Shown here: in pieces, positions 23,722-32,129 of the stretch | Numbering within the stretch: position 1 is the first letter of the stretch | How the letters are laid out: every line of letters begins with the position of its first letter | Assembly: GCA_002482645.1 (NCBI GenBank) | Contig: DLGJ01000006.1 | Location: 1-64,000 of the forward strand | Direction of reading: 5' to 3' | Length of the DNA: 64,000 nt | DNA from: Hyphomicrobiaceae bacterium UBA7697 | GTDB lineage: Bacteria > Pseudomonadota > Alphaproteobacteria > Rhizobiales > Methyloligellaceae | Notes under the pieces: generated by a model | What the model was told of the DNA's origin: nothing | Seen by the model: only the letters and a program-made list of their open reading frames with translations | The model's database searches: none | Program-made: the position numbers and the translations under genes

Positions 23722-23919
23722 TCAGCCGCCCTGCCGCGGGGCGACGATCTCGATCTCGTCGGCCTCGGCCAAGCGCGTGCGACCGCGCGCGGGGGCGGCG
23801 ACGAAGGACCCATTGACGGCGGTCGCGATTTTCGCCCCGGCGAAGCCGAGTGCCTCGCAGAGCTCGTCCAAGCTGTGTGCGTCGGTCGTCAACCGCTCAC
23901 CGTTGACCAAAATCCGCAA
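23722..23919 (-). CDS. thiS: Sulfur carrier protein ThiS
   Basis: Ubiquitin-like sulfur carrier, 65 aa, ending in the required Gly-Gly (EIVAPRQGG), which is adenylated and thiocarboxylated to give sulfur to the thiazole. The N-terminus MRILVNGERLTTDAHSLDEL and AVNGSFVAAPARGRTRL fit the family. The gene overlaps the 3' end of thiO by 23 bases and precedes thiG. Confidence 0.95.
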   Translation of the reverse strand: MRILVNGERLTTDAHSLDELCEALGFAGAKIATAVNGSFVAAPARGRTRLAEADEIEIVAPRQGG

Positions 23920-24919
23920 CGAAAACCTCCGGATGGGTGACGCCGGTCTCCAAATAATGCGCCACCTGTTCGGCCATCACCGGCGCCAGCAGGAAGCCGT
24001 GCCGGTATAGGCCGTTGACATAGATATAGCCGGAACTTTCGATAATCCTAGGCCGGTTGTCCGGAAAGGCGGGGCGCACGCCCGCGCCGAGACTGAGGAT
24101 TTCCGCTTCCCCGAAGGCGGGATCGAGCACATAGGCGGCGCTCAGCAGTTCAAGCGCCGAGCGCAGGGTGACCGGTCCGCCGTCCTCGCGCTCGATCGAG
24201 GTGGCGCCGATCATGAACCGGTTCGCACCCGTCTCGTCTTCGCCCCACGGTACGAGGTAGAGCGGAAAGCGCGGATGGAGCAGGCGCACCGGCCGCTCGA
24301 TGGCGATGTCCGGCGCACGCACCACGATCCGCTCGCCGCGTACCCCGCGCAAGGTCGGGAGCATGTCCTGGGCCGCGAGCCCCCGGCAGTCGATGACGAA
24401 ATCGGCCCCGGGGGGAATCTCGCCGGCGCCGAGTTGGACGACGACGCCCGCGTTCCGCACCTCGTTCAGCAAAAACGCGAGCGCCGCGCCGGGATCGAGA
24501 TGGGCTTCGTCCGCGTAGAATAGCGCGGTGCCGAAACGGGGCACGAGGCTCGGCTCCAGCTCTTCAAGCCCGTCCGCGTCGAGCCGGGCGCCGCCTTGCG
24601 TCATGCGTTCGAACCGGTCGAGGAGCTTGCGGTCGCGGGCGGGCGCGACGACGAGACTGCCGGCGGCGCTAAGATCCGGATAGACCGCCTTCCAGATCTC
24701 GATGCCGCGCAAACCAAGCTCGCGGACGATCGGTTCGGCGCTCTCCTCCTCGCAGCGCGGCGCGAGCATGGCGCCCGCATAGGCGCTGCAAGCGCCGGTG
24801 AACGGGTCTTCCGACTGTTCGGCAAGGATCACACGATGGCCCCTGCGGGCCAGCGTCAGGGCCTGCCACAGTCCGGCCACGCCGGCGCCTCGGATCGCGA
24901 TCTTGTATTGAGAAGTCAT
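23897..24919 (-). CDS. thiO: Glycine oxidase ThiO
   Basis: FAD-dependent oxidase that makes dehydroglycine for thiazole synthesis; 340 aa. The Rossmann FAD motif is near the N-terminus (IAIRGAGVAGLWQALTLARR), then EQSEDPFTGACSAYAGAMLA. FVIDCRGLAAQDMLPTLRGV and a C-terminal GAGVRPAFPDNRPRI with YVNGLYRHGFLLAPVMAEQV complete the DAO fold. It begins 37 bp downstream of the severed ggt tail and could be co-transcribed with ggt. No TPP riboswitch was seen before it. Confidence 0.93.
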   Translation of the reverse strand: MTSQYKIAIRGAGVAGLWQALTLARRGHRVILAEQSEDPFTGACSAYAGAMLAPRCEEESAEPIVRELGLRGIEIWKAVYPDLSAAGSLVVAPARDRKLLDRFERMTQGGARLDADGLEELEPSLVPRFGTALFYADEAHLDPGAALAFLLNEVRNAGVVVQLGAGEIPPGADFVIDCRGLAAQDMLPTLRGVRGERIVVRAPDIAIERPVRLLHPRFPLYLVPWGEDETGANRFMIGATSIEREDGGPVTLRSALELLSAAYVLDPAFGEAEILSLGAGVRPAFPDNRPRIIESSGYIYVNGLYRHGFLLAPVMAEQVAHYLETGVTHPEVFVADFGQR

Positions 24920-24955
24920 GGTCTTCGAATGCCTGCCGTTGTCCGCTGCCGGGGC

Positions 24956-25096
24956 TTAGTCGCCGAGTGCGACGCCTTCGCGGCGGGGATCGGCGCCGCC
25001 TTCGAGCCCGCCGGGCGTTACCGCGATCACATGCAGCCCGCTTGTCATCGGCATGCGCTTCACGTCGTGGCCCTTGGCCGTCAGCGCCTCGGCAAG
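24956..25096 (-). pseudogene. Severed C-terminal 46 codons of ggt
   Basis: Directly after the TAG that ends the ggt frame, the same frame continues for 46 sense codons to a TAA (24956-24958). It encodes LAEALTAKGHDVKRMPMTSG and on to GGADPRREGVALGD, which is the standard end of gamma-glutamyltranspeptidases. The segment has no start codon of its own at the right place, so it is expressed only by readthrough or not at all. Confidence 0.85.
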
Positions 25097-26689
25097 CTAG
25101 TCCCAGCGGGCGTCGGTTTCGAGGAATACGCCGCGCTCGGTGCCGCCGAAATTGACGAGCGCCGCAGCCTTGGCGGCATCCATATTCCAGTCGATCAGGG
25201 CAAAGATCGTCTTCAAGTTGAAGGGGATGATACCCGGTCCGCCCGGCGAACCCAGCACATATTCGAGCGTTTCGCCGGGGCCGAAGACGATGGTGGGGTT
25301 CATGGAGCTACGCGGCCGCTTGCCGGGTTCGACGCGATTGGCGATGTCCGTACCGTCTTCGTCCTGTGGCAGGAACGAAAAGTCCGTCAGCTGATTATTG
25401 AGCAGAAAGCCGCGTACCATGGTCCGCGCGCCGAATGCGGATTCGATGCTCGTGGTTAGGGAAAAGGCCTCGCCCCATCGGTCCACCACCGACACGTGAC
25501 TCGTGCCGCCTTTCTCCTTGGTGCGATCGCGGCCGAAGGCGCTCGGCGGCAGGACGGGCGGCGTGCCAGCGGTCACCGTCTTTTGCGCGCGGGCAGGGTC
25601 GATCAGGGTCCGGCGCCCGGCGAGATAATCCTTATCGAGCAGGCCGGTCACGGGCACGGGCACGAACCCGGGATCGGCGACATAGCGCCCCCGGTCGGCA
25701 AAGGCGAGGCGCTCGGCCTCGACGATCAGATGCACCGCTTCCGGGTTGAGCGGGGTGGCGCCGAGGTCGAACGGCTCGACGATCCCCAGCACCTGACCGA
25801 CCGCGACCGCACCGGACGACGGCGGACCGGCGCTGCAGACGCTGCGGCCGCGATAGGGCATGCAAACCGGACGGCGAGGCTCGGCATTGTAGTGCGCCAG
25901 GTCGCCGGCCGACAGCGTGCCGGGCTTGCGCGGGTCGTTCTGCACGGTCTTGGCGATGTCCTCGGCGATGGCTCCCTTGTAAAAGGCGTCCGGGCCCTTG
26001 CGCGCGATGCTCTCGAACGTGCCGGAGAGTTCGGGATTCTTGAGGATGTAGCCGGCCGGCCACGGCCGGTCGTTCTCGTCGAAGAAATAAGCGCGCGCAG
26101 ATGGGGCGAAGCTCGTTGGATCGGTCTCGCGCAATAGCGTGGCGAGCCGCGGCGAGACGGAGAATCCATCGCGGGCGAGCTCGATGGCCGGCAGGAACAG
26201 CGCCTCCCAGGGGAGTTTGCCGTATTCGTCGTGGACGAGCTTTAGCGCGGCGAGGACACCCGGAACGCCGACCGATAGCCCGCTATGCATCGCGGCCCGG
26301 CGGGGCAGCGGTTTGCCGTCCGCATCGAGGAACAGCTCGGGCGTTGCGCCGGCGGGCGCGGTCTCGCGTCCGTCATAGCTCGTAAGCGTTTGGGCGGCCG
26401 CGTCCCAATAGAGCATGAAGGCGCCGCCGCCGATGCCGGAGGACTGGGGCTCGACCAAGGTCAGCACCATCTGCGCGGCGATGCCCGCATCGATCGCGGA
26501 GCCGCCTTTGCGTAGCATCGCCAGTCCCGCCTCGGCCGCAAGCGGATGCGCGGCAACGATCATGTGCTCCTTGGCTTTGGCGAGCGGCTTTGGCGTCAAG
26601 CCGCTTTCGCCTTCGGGCATGTCGAATGCGAGCGCGGGGCCGGTCAGGAGGAGGAGCGCCGTGAGGACGGTGAGGATCCGGGATGACAT
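25097..26689 (-). CDS. ggt: Gamma-glutamyltranspeptidase, interrupted by an in-frame amber codon
   Basis: Periplasmic enzyme that hydrolyses or transfers gamma-glutamyl groups of glutathione; it normally self-cleaves into two subunits. 530 aa from ATG 26689 with signal MSSRILTVLTALLLLTGPAL. The catalytic Thr is in KGGTSHVSVVDRWG. LLVEPQSSGIGGGAFML-like substrate-loop residues, YDGRETAP, PPSSGAVAVGQVLGI and SSMNPTIVFGPGE are all present. The frame stops with TAG (25099-25097) right after ETDARWD, about 46 codons before the true family end, which is intact beyond the stop. Loss of the last strands would probably destabilise the small subunit. Either a recent nonsense mutation, a sequencing error, or suppressed in the cell. 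Confidence 0.88.
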   Translation of the reverse strand: MSSRILTVLTALLLLTGPALAFDMPEGESGLTPKPLAKAKEHMIVAAHPLAAEAGLAMLRKGGSAIDAGIAAQMVLTLVEPQSSGIGGGAFMLYWDAAAQTLTSYDGRETAPAGATPELFLDADGKPLPRRAAMHSGLSVGVPGVLAALKLVHDEYGKLPWEALFLPAIELARDGFSVSPRLATLLRETDPTSFAPSARAYFFDENDRPWPAGYILKNPELSGTFESIARKGPDAFYKGAIAEDIAKTVQNDPRKPGTLSAGDLAHYNAEPRRPVCMPYRGRSVCSAGPPSSGAVAVGQVLGIVEPFDLGATPLNPEAVHLIVEAERLAFADRGRYVADPGFVPVPVTGLLDKDYLAGRRTLIDPARAQKTVTAGTPPVLPPSAFGRDRTKEKGGTSHVSVVDRWGEAFSLTTSIESAFGARTMVRGFLLNNQLTDFSFLPQDEDGTDIANRVEPGKRPRSSMNPTIVFGPGETLEYVLGSPGGPGIIPFNLKTIFALIDWNMDAAKAAALVNFGGTERGVFLETDARWD

Positions 26690-26748
26690 GCGGCGCAGCA
26701 TATCCGGTTTCGCGACACTCGCCAGTCACGCGTCCGTTAGCCGCGCTG

Positions 26749-29700
26749 TCAGTGAAAGTCGCGCGATTTTGGCAAGATGCGGGATTTGGGAATGATGCGG
26801 GCGTCGCGCGGATGGCAGCGCGGGTGCCAGCGCGGATGGCGGTCCTCGCCCTCGCGGCTCGGGTCGCCGCCCTCTGGACGTTTGACGTGATCGGCGGCGG
26901 CAACGGGAGGCATCAGGCCCGGTTTCGATTGCGAGGAGCGCCACGAGCCGGAGCCGGGCCTGCGTTCCTCGTCGGCATTGGCGATCGCGGCCTCCAGCGC
27001 CGCGCCGTCTTCGCCAAGACTGTCTTCCCCAAGACTGTCTTCCCCAAGACTGTCTTCGCTGAGACTGTCGAGCCAATGATTCTTGTCCTCCAGCCGCCCG
27101 GCGACGACGTGAATAATGTCCTCGTGCCGCTGCACGCGGCCATGGATCACCACCAGCCGCGCGCCCATGACCACTTTGCGCATACGCTCCAGAACCGTGG
27201 GCCAGATCACCGCGTTGGCGATCCCCGTCTCGTCCTCGATCGTCATGAACACCACGCCGGAGGCCGAGCCGGGCCGTTGGCGCACGAGGATGACGCCGCC
27301 GACGCTGACGCGCGCGCCGTCCCGCATGGCCTTGAGCTGGGCGCAGGAGACGATGCGCGCGGCCGTGACCCGCGCGCGCAGGAACGTCATCGGGTGGGCC
27401 TTGAGCGAGAGCCGCAGCGTGCGGTAGTCGTTCACCACGTGCTCGGGAAGCGGCATGGCCGGGAGCGCGGCATCCGGCTCGCGCCCCGCCTCCGTGGCGT
27501 CCGCATGCTCGAACAGCGGCAGCGGGATCTCCTTGGGCAAGCCGCGCACCTCCCAGAGGGCCTGGCGCCGGTCGAGGCCGAGCGAGCGGAACGCATCGGC
27601 GCTTGCAAGCTTCTCGATGCCGGCGCGGCCGATGCCGCCGCGGCGCCACAGGTTCTGCACGCCGGCATAGGGACGGCTGCGCTTTGCTGCAATCTGATCG
27701 GCATCGGCTTCGCTGAAGCCGTCGATCTGGCGGAAACCGAGACGGAGCGCGTATTTTGTTTGCGCACCCGCGCTTCGCGCCTTTTGGGTGCCATTGCCTC
27801 CTTGCTCGTCGCCCCCGGACTTGTTCCGGGGGTCCACTAAGAGGGGGCCGTAAAGCGCAGAGTCCCTAATGGATTGCCGGATCAAGTCCGGCAATGACGA
27901 TGCTGAGGTTCGGGGCGTTTCCCCTGGCTCCGCGTCGTCATGCCCGCGTAGGCGGGCATCCAGTAACCCCTGATCTTCGTTACCGGGATTGCCTGGGTTA
28001 CTGGATCGCCCGGTCAAGCCGGGCGATGACAAAGAGACGGAGGACGGTTCCAGAGTGCAATCCCAATGGCTGTGATTGACGTCGGGCGCGCGCGCTTCGA
28101 CGCCGTGTTCGCGCGCGCAGCGCACGATCTGGGCCGGTGCGTAAAAACCCATGGGCTGCGAATTCAGAAGCGCGCAGGCGAAGACGTCCGGGTAATGGCA
28201 TTTGAGCCAGGACGAGACATAGACCAGGTGGGCGAAGCTCGCCGCATGGCTTTCGGGAAAGCCGTATTCGCCGAAGCCTTTGATCTGGTTGAAACAGCGT
28301 TCGGCGAAATCCGCCGGATAGCCGCGCGCGGTCATGCGGCCGACCATCCTCTCCTTCAGCGTGCCGATCGTGCCGCGCCGCCGGAACGTCGCCATGGCGC
28401 GGCGCAGCTCGTTGGCTTCGTCGCCGGAGAATTTCGCGGCGACCATGGCAAGGCGCATGGCCTGTTCCTGGAACAGCGGAACGCCCATGGTTTTGTCGAG
28501 TACGCGATGGAGTTCGTCATGCGGTCCGTGATCGGGATGGGGCGAGGGAAATTCGACCTTCTCGGCGCCCGAGCGGCGGCGCAAATAGGGATGCACCATG
28601 TCGCCCTGGATCGGGCCGGGCCGGACGATGGCCACTTGGATGACGAGATCGTAGAAGCAGCGCGGCTTCAAGCGCGGCAGCATATTCATCTGCGCACGGC
28701 TCTCGACCTGGAACACGCCGATGGAATCGGCGCGGCAGAGCATGTCGTAAACGGCGGGATCGTCCTGGGGCACGGTGCCGAGCATGACGTTCTCGCCGTA
28801 ATGCTCTTTCAGAAGCGCGAAGGCCTTACGGATGCAGGTGAGCATGCCGAGGCCCAGCACATCGACCTTGAGCAGCCCCAGCGCGTCGAGATCGTCCTTG
28901 TCCCACTCGATGACGGTGCGGTCTTCCATGGCCGCGTTGCCGATGGGGACGAGCTCGGACAAGGGGCCGCGCGTCAGCACGAAGCCGCCCACATGCTGCG
29001 ACAGATGCCGGGGAAAGCCGATCAGCTCATGGGCGAGCGCGAGACAGCGGGCCAGCAGCGGATCGGACGGGTCCAGCCCCGCCTCGCGCACATATTTCTC
29101 CGGCAGCCCCTTATTGCTCAGACCCCAGATCGTGCCGGAGAGCACGGCGACCGTATCCTCCGATAGGCCGAAGACCTTGCCGACCTCGCGCACGGCGGAG
29201 CGGCCGCGATAGGAAATGACCGTTGCCGCGAGCCCGGCGCGGTCGCGGCCATAGCGCGCGTAGATATATTGGATCACCTCTTCGCGGCGCTCGTGCTCGA
29301 AGTCGACATCGATATCGGGAGGCTCGCGGCGTTCGGGCGAGATGAAACGCTCGAACAGAAGATCGATCTCGGACGGATCGACATTGGTGATCGCGAGGCA
29401 ATAGCACACGGCGGAATTCGCGGCGGAACCCCGGCCCTGGCAGAGAATGCCGGCGCTCCGCGCGTAATGCACGATGTCGTGGACCGTGAGGAAATAGGGA
29501 GCGTAATCGAGCCCGGCGATGAGCGCGAGTTCCTTTTCGAGCGCGTCGCGAACCTTCTCGGGAATGCCGCTCGGGAAGCGCCAGGCCGCGCCTTCCCAAG
29601 TCAGCTCTTCCAGATGCGTTTGCGGCGTCTTGCCTTGCGGAACCGGCTCGTCCGGATACTCGTATTTCAACTCGTCGAGGGAGAAGCGGCACGCTTCCGC

Positions 29701-30549
29701 GATCTCGACGGTGCGCTCCAGCGCGTCCTCATAGCCCTTGAAGAGGCGCGCCATCTCGGACGGCGCTTTCAGATGCCGCTCGGCATTGGCTTCGAGGCGA
29801 AGCCCGGCGCCGGCAAGCGTGCATTTCTCGCGGATGCAGGTGAGCACGTCCTGGAGTGGGCGCCGCGCCGGACTGTGATACAGCACCGCGCCCGTGGCGA
29901 CGAGCGGGACGCGCGTGCGGCCGGCGATCCGCGCAAGACTTTCGATCCGCGCGCGATCGTCGCCGCGATAGCTATGGCGCGCGGCGAGGTAGAGCGGCGT
30001 GCGCGGCGGCAGCGCGTCCTTGATGCGCCTGAGCTGCGCTTCGAGAGAACTGTCATGCCCGCGAAGGCGGGCATCCAGTAACGGCTTGTCTTCGTGATCG
30101 AGAGGGCGGTGGTTACTGGATCGCCCGGTCAAGCCGGGCGATGACGAAGACGGAAGCGCGATGAAGATCATCCCGTCCGCATGCTCCGCCACATCGTCGA
30201 GGACCAGAACGCAGTCTCCCTTCCCGGCGCGGCGCTGCCCGCGCGTCAGCAGGCGGCACAGGCTGCCATAGGCGGCGCGGGACGTGGGATAGGCGAGAAG
30301 GGACGGAGCGTCCCGGAGAACCAGCCGGGTGCCGACAACGAACGGGATGCCGTTCTCCTTCGCCGCGCTGTGAGCGCGCACCACGCCGGCCAGCGTGTTT
30401 TCGTCCGCGACCGCGATCGCCGCGTGGCCGAGCGCTTTCGCCGCCGCCACCAGCTCTTCGGCGTGGGAGCCGCCACGCAGAAAGGTGAAGTTGGTGGTGA
30501 CGTCGAGTTCGGCATAGCGGGGCGCAAGCGCGGTCATGGACGAGTTCAT
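26749..30549 (-). CDS. dnaE2: Error-prone DNA polymerase DnaE2 (ImuC) with in-frame repeat insertions
   Basis: Catalytic polymerase of the SOS mutasome ImuA-ImuB-DnaE2; 1266 aa from ATG 30549, which overlaps the imuB stop (ATGA). An N-terminal PHP domain (YAELDVTTNFTFLRGGSHAE) is followed by the C-family polymerase core with the catalytic acidic motif PPDIDVDFEHERREEVIQYI, and by YEFGFPESHAASFAHLVYVS-like finger residues. An OB-fold is near the C-terminus (VSVGGVILVRQRPGSASGVV). The protein is about 150 residues longer than typical family members. The excess is explained by palindromic repeats (27808-27899, 27936-28030, 30051-30146), which add Ser/Gly/Arg/Asp-rich segments such as LLDARLRGHD, and by a 5-residue repeat EDSLG near the C-terminus. 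Confidence 0.93.
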   Translation of the reverse strand: MNSSMTALAPRYAELDVTTNFTFLRGGSHAEELVAAAKALGHAAIAVADENTLAGVVRAHSAAKENGIPFVVGTRLVLRDAPSLLAYPTSRAAYGSLCRLLTRGQRRAGKGDCVLVLDDVAEHADGMIFIALPSSSSPGLTGRSSNHRPLDHEDKPLLDARLRGHDSSLEAQLRRIKDALPPRTPLYLAARHSYRGDDRARIESLARIAGRTRVPLVATGAVLYHSPARRPLQDVLTCIREKCTLAGAGLRLEANAERHLKAPSEMARLFKGYEDALERTVEIAEACRFSLDELKYEYPDEPVPQGKTPQTHLEELTWEGAAWRFPSGIPEKVRDALEKELALIAGLDYAPYFLTVHDIVHYARSAGILCQGRGSAANSAVCYCLAITNVDPSEIDLLFERFISPERREPPDIDVDFEHERREEVIQYIYARYGRDRAGLAATVISYRGRSAVREVGKVFGLSEDTVAVLSGTIWGLSNKGLPEKYVREAGLDPSDPLLARCLALAHELIGFPRHLSQHVGGFVLTRGPLSELVPIGNAAMEDRTVIEWDKDDLDALGLLKVDVLGLGMLTCIRKAFALLKEHYGENVMLGTVPQDDPAVYDMLCRADSIGVFQVESRAQMNMLPRLKPRCFYDLVIQVAIVRPGPIQGDMVHPYLRRRSGAEKVEFPSPHPDHGPHDELHRVLDKTMGVPLFQEQAMRLAMVAAKFSGDEANELRRAMATFRRRGTIGTLKERMVGRMTARGYPADFAERCFNQIKGFGEYGFPESHAASFAHLVYVSSWLKCHYPDVFACALLNSQPMGFYAPAQIVRCAREHGVEARAPDVNHSHWDCTLEPSSVSLSSPGLTGRSSNPGNPGNEDQGLLDARLRGHDDAEPGETPRTSASSLPDLIRQSIRDSALYGPLLVDPRNKSGGDEQGGNGTQKARSAGAQTKYALRLGFRQIDGFSEADADQIAAKRSRPYAGVQNLWRRGGIGRAGIEKLASADAFRSLGLDRRQALWEVRGLPKEIPLPLFEHADATEAGREPDAALPAMPLPEHVVNDYRTLRLSLKAHPMTFLRARVTAARIVSCAQLKAMRDGARVSVGGVILVRQRPGSASGVVFMTIEDETGIANAVIWPTVLERMRKVVMGARLVVIHGRVQRHEDIIHVVAGRLEDKNHWLDSLSEDSLGEDSLGEDSLGEDGAALEAAIANADEERRPGSGSWRSSQSKPGLMPPVAAADHVKRPEGGDPSREGEDRHPRWHPRCHPRDARIIPKSRILPKSRDFH
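27013..27070. repeat. 15-bp tandem repeat inside dnaE2
   Basis: About four 15-bp units of caagactgtcttccc (the last ones diverged) lie in frame and encode a minus-strand DSLSEDSLGEDSLGEDSLGE run between the OB-fold and the disordered C-terminus. The 15-bp length keeps the reading frame. Confidence 0.9.
27808..27899. repeat. Palindromic repeat element inside dnaE2, type B
   Basis: Left palindrome cgcccccggacttgttccgg and right palindrome attgccggatcaagtccggc, about 35 bp apart, lie in frame within dnaE2. In the minus-strand protein they encode LPDLIRQSI and, from the other arm, VDPRNKSGGDEQGG. The arms resemble dispersed intergenic palindromic repeats common in Hyphomicrobiales genomes. It lies next to a type-A element 37 bp away. 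Confidence 0.85.
27936..28030. repeat. Palindromic repeat element inside dnaE2, type A copy 1
   Basis: The arms are cgtcatgcccgcgtaggcgg plus gcatccagtaac, and ggttactggatcgcccggtc plus aagccgggcgatgac. The ends of the two arms are complementary (cagtaac and gttactg), so the whole element can fold. It is read in frame by dnaE2 as SSPGLTGRSS up to LLDARLRGHD. Confidence 0.9.
30051..30146. repeat. Palindromic repeat element inside dnaE2, type A copy 2
   Basis: Second copy of the type-A element, with arms tgtcatgcccgcgaaggcgg plus gcatccagtaac and ggttactggatcgcccggtc plus aagccgggcgatgacg. It is also in frame and in the same orientation, inside the N-terminal PHP region of dnaE2, and encodes SSPGLTGRSS up to LLDARLRGHD. 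It differs from copy 1 mainly in the centre between the arms. Confidence 0.9.
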
Positions 30550-32129
30550 GGGAACACCCCATGCAGAAACCAGCGCGGCGGATCTTCGTCCGGCTCTCGA
30601 TAGAGCCCTTCGCGGAAGACCCAGTAGCGGCAGCCATCCTCGTCCTCGATGCGGTAGTAATCGCGCGTGCGCTGCCGTGCGCCGCCGCCAAGGGCGCGCC
30701 ACCATTCGGGCGCGATGCGCTCTGGCCCTTCCGCCTTGACCACGCGCCGGTTGACGCGCCGCCAGGTGAAGCGGGCCGGCGGGCCTTCCGGGATCTCGGC
30801 CATGACGGCGAGGCTTTCGGGTCTTGCAAGCAGGAGCGGCGGGCGCGGCGGCTTTTGCGAGGCTTCGCCGTTCCAGGCAGGCAGGTTCGCAAAGGCGCTT
30901 CGCGTGTTTTGCGCAAGTTCCGGGATGTGGCTGTCTTGCGGAAAGAGCCGCCGCACGGTGCGGGCGCCCAAACGGCCGGCAAGCGCGTCGATCAGCTTCT
31001 CGGGGCCCGGCTTGCGGGCGGCCGCGCTCAAGCCGGTTTGCTCCGGGTGCAGATCTTCCACGGCGAGGGCCGCGAAGGTCATGAGGTCGACCCCGTATCC
31101 CATGTCGATCGTTTCGAGTTTCTCTTTGAGGAGACGCTCCAGATGCGCCGGTGCCGAGGACGGCGCGCTCAAGCCGGCTTCGAGTGCGAGCGAGGACCCG
31201 TCCGTGCGCGCCGCCCACAACACCACGCGCCGCGCCCCGGCGCCGGCGCGCGTGAGCTTGCCGCAAAGTTCGTGGGAGAGGCGCCGAAGCCCGGCAAGGA
31301 CCCCGTCGTGAGAGATGAGCGGCTCGGGATAAGAAAGACGGGCCACGAAATCCGGCGCGGGCAGGAGCGGGGCATGTTTTTCGCCGCGTGTGCCGAGCGC
31401 TTCGTCGAGACGGCGCAAGACGCGTTCGGCGGCCTCTTTCGAATGGAAGCGCCGTTCGAGGCTGGCGCGCGGCAGATCGTAAAGCTGGCCGATGCGTTTC
31501 AGGCCGAGCCGCCGCAGGAGAAGCGCCGTCTCGGGGGCGAGGCGCAAGGCTTCGATGGGGAACGGCGCGAGCGTTTCGGGCAGTGTGCCCGGCGCCGCGA
31601 TGCAAGGGGTGGTTCGCGCGAAGTGGGCCAGGGCGTGCGCGGCCCCGAGCGTTTCGGCAAGGCCGAGCCGCACGCCGAGCCCCGCCTTGGCAAAGCGGCG
31701 TTCGAGATCGGTCAGAAGGCCGGATTCCCCGCCGAAGAGATGGGCGATGCCGGTGATGTCGAGCCAGAGCCCGTCCGGGCCGTCCACGTTGAGGCAGGGG
31801 CTATAGCGGGACGACCAGCGAGCGAGAGCTTCCAGGAAGTCCGCATCCTCGCCCGGAGTGGCGGGGGCCGTGAGAAGCGCCGGGCAGATGACGCGGGCAT
31901 CGGCGAGCCGCATGCCGGGCGCCAGACCCGCATGCCGTCCGGACACATTGACGGCGGCGAGGGTCAGCCCGTGCGTGTCGCTGCCCACAAGCGCGAAAGG
32001 CTTCTTAGCCGGTGGCGCCGTACGGCCGGGGCGCGAGTTCTCCCGCGTCAGCCGTTCGATCGGGAGTTGCGGAAGCCACACGGAGAGCAGTCTGCGCGCG
32101 TCTGCCTGCGTTTTGGCGCTCCGACTCAT
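30546..32129 (-). CDS. imuB: Mutasome protein ImuB (Y-family polymerase-like)
   Basis: Non-catalytic Y-family polymerase relative that bridges ImuA, DnaE2 and the beta clamp; 527 aa from ATG 32129 (MSRSAKTQADARRLLSVWLP). The Y-family palm region is present (VSGRHAGLAPGMRLADARVI, then WLDITGIAHLFGGE), as is a helix-hairpin-helix/thumb region (LLRRLGLKRIGQLYDLPRAS) and a little-finger part (VARLSYPEPLISHDGVLAGL). The acidic triad is degenerate, as is usual for ImuB. Middle gene of imuA-imuB-dnaE2. Confidence 0.93.
   Translation of the reverse strand: MSRSAKTQADARRLLSVWLPQLPIERLTRENSRPGRTAPPAKKPFALVGSDTHGLTLAAVNVSGRHAGLAPGMRLADARVICPALLTAPATPGEDADFLEALARWSSRYSPCLNVDGPDGLWLDITGIAHLFGGESGLLTDLERRFAKAGLGVRLGLAETLGAAHALAHFARTTPCIAAPGTLPETLAPFPIEALRLAPETALLLRRLGLKRIGQLYDLPRASLERRFHSKEAAERVLRRLDEALGTRGEKHAPLLPAPDFVARLSYPEPLISHDGVLAGLRRLSHELCGKLTRAGAGARRVVLWAARTDGSSLALEAGLSAPSSAPAHLERLLKEKLETIDMGYGVDLMTFAALAVEDLHPEQTGLSAAARKPGPEKLIDALAGRLGARTVRRLFPQDSHIPELAQNTRSAFANLPAWNGEASQKPPRPPLLLARPESLAVMAEIPEGPPARFTWRRVNRRVVKAEGPERIAPEWWRALGGGARQRTRDYYRIEDEDGCRYWVFREGLYREPDEDPPRWFLHGVFP

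Noticed and set aside
24920..24955. TPP riboswitch before thiO
   Set aside because: Only 36 bases lie between the severed ggt tail and thiO, with no thi-box sequence.
27808..28030. CRISPR array or insertion sequence in dnaE2
   Set aside because: The repeats are two-armed palindromes with no regular spacers, no transposase and no target duplication visible. They fit dispersed palindromic elements.
30550..31605. Long N-terminal extension of DnaE2 into imuB
   Set aside because: The extension is Arg/Ala-rich shadow sequence. The PHP domain begins right after ATG 30549, which overlaps the imuB stop.
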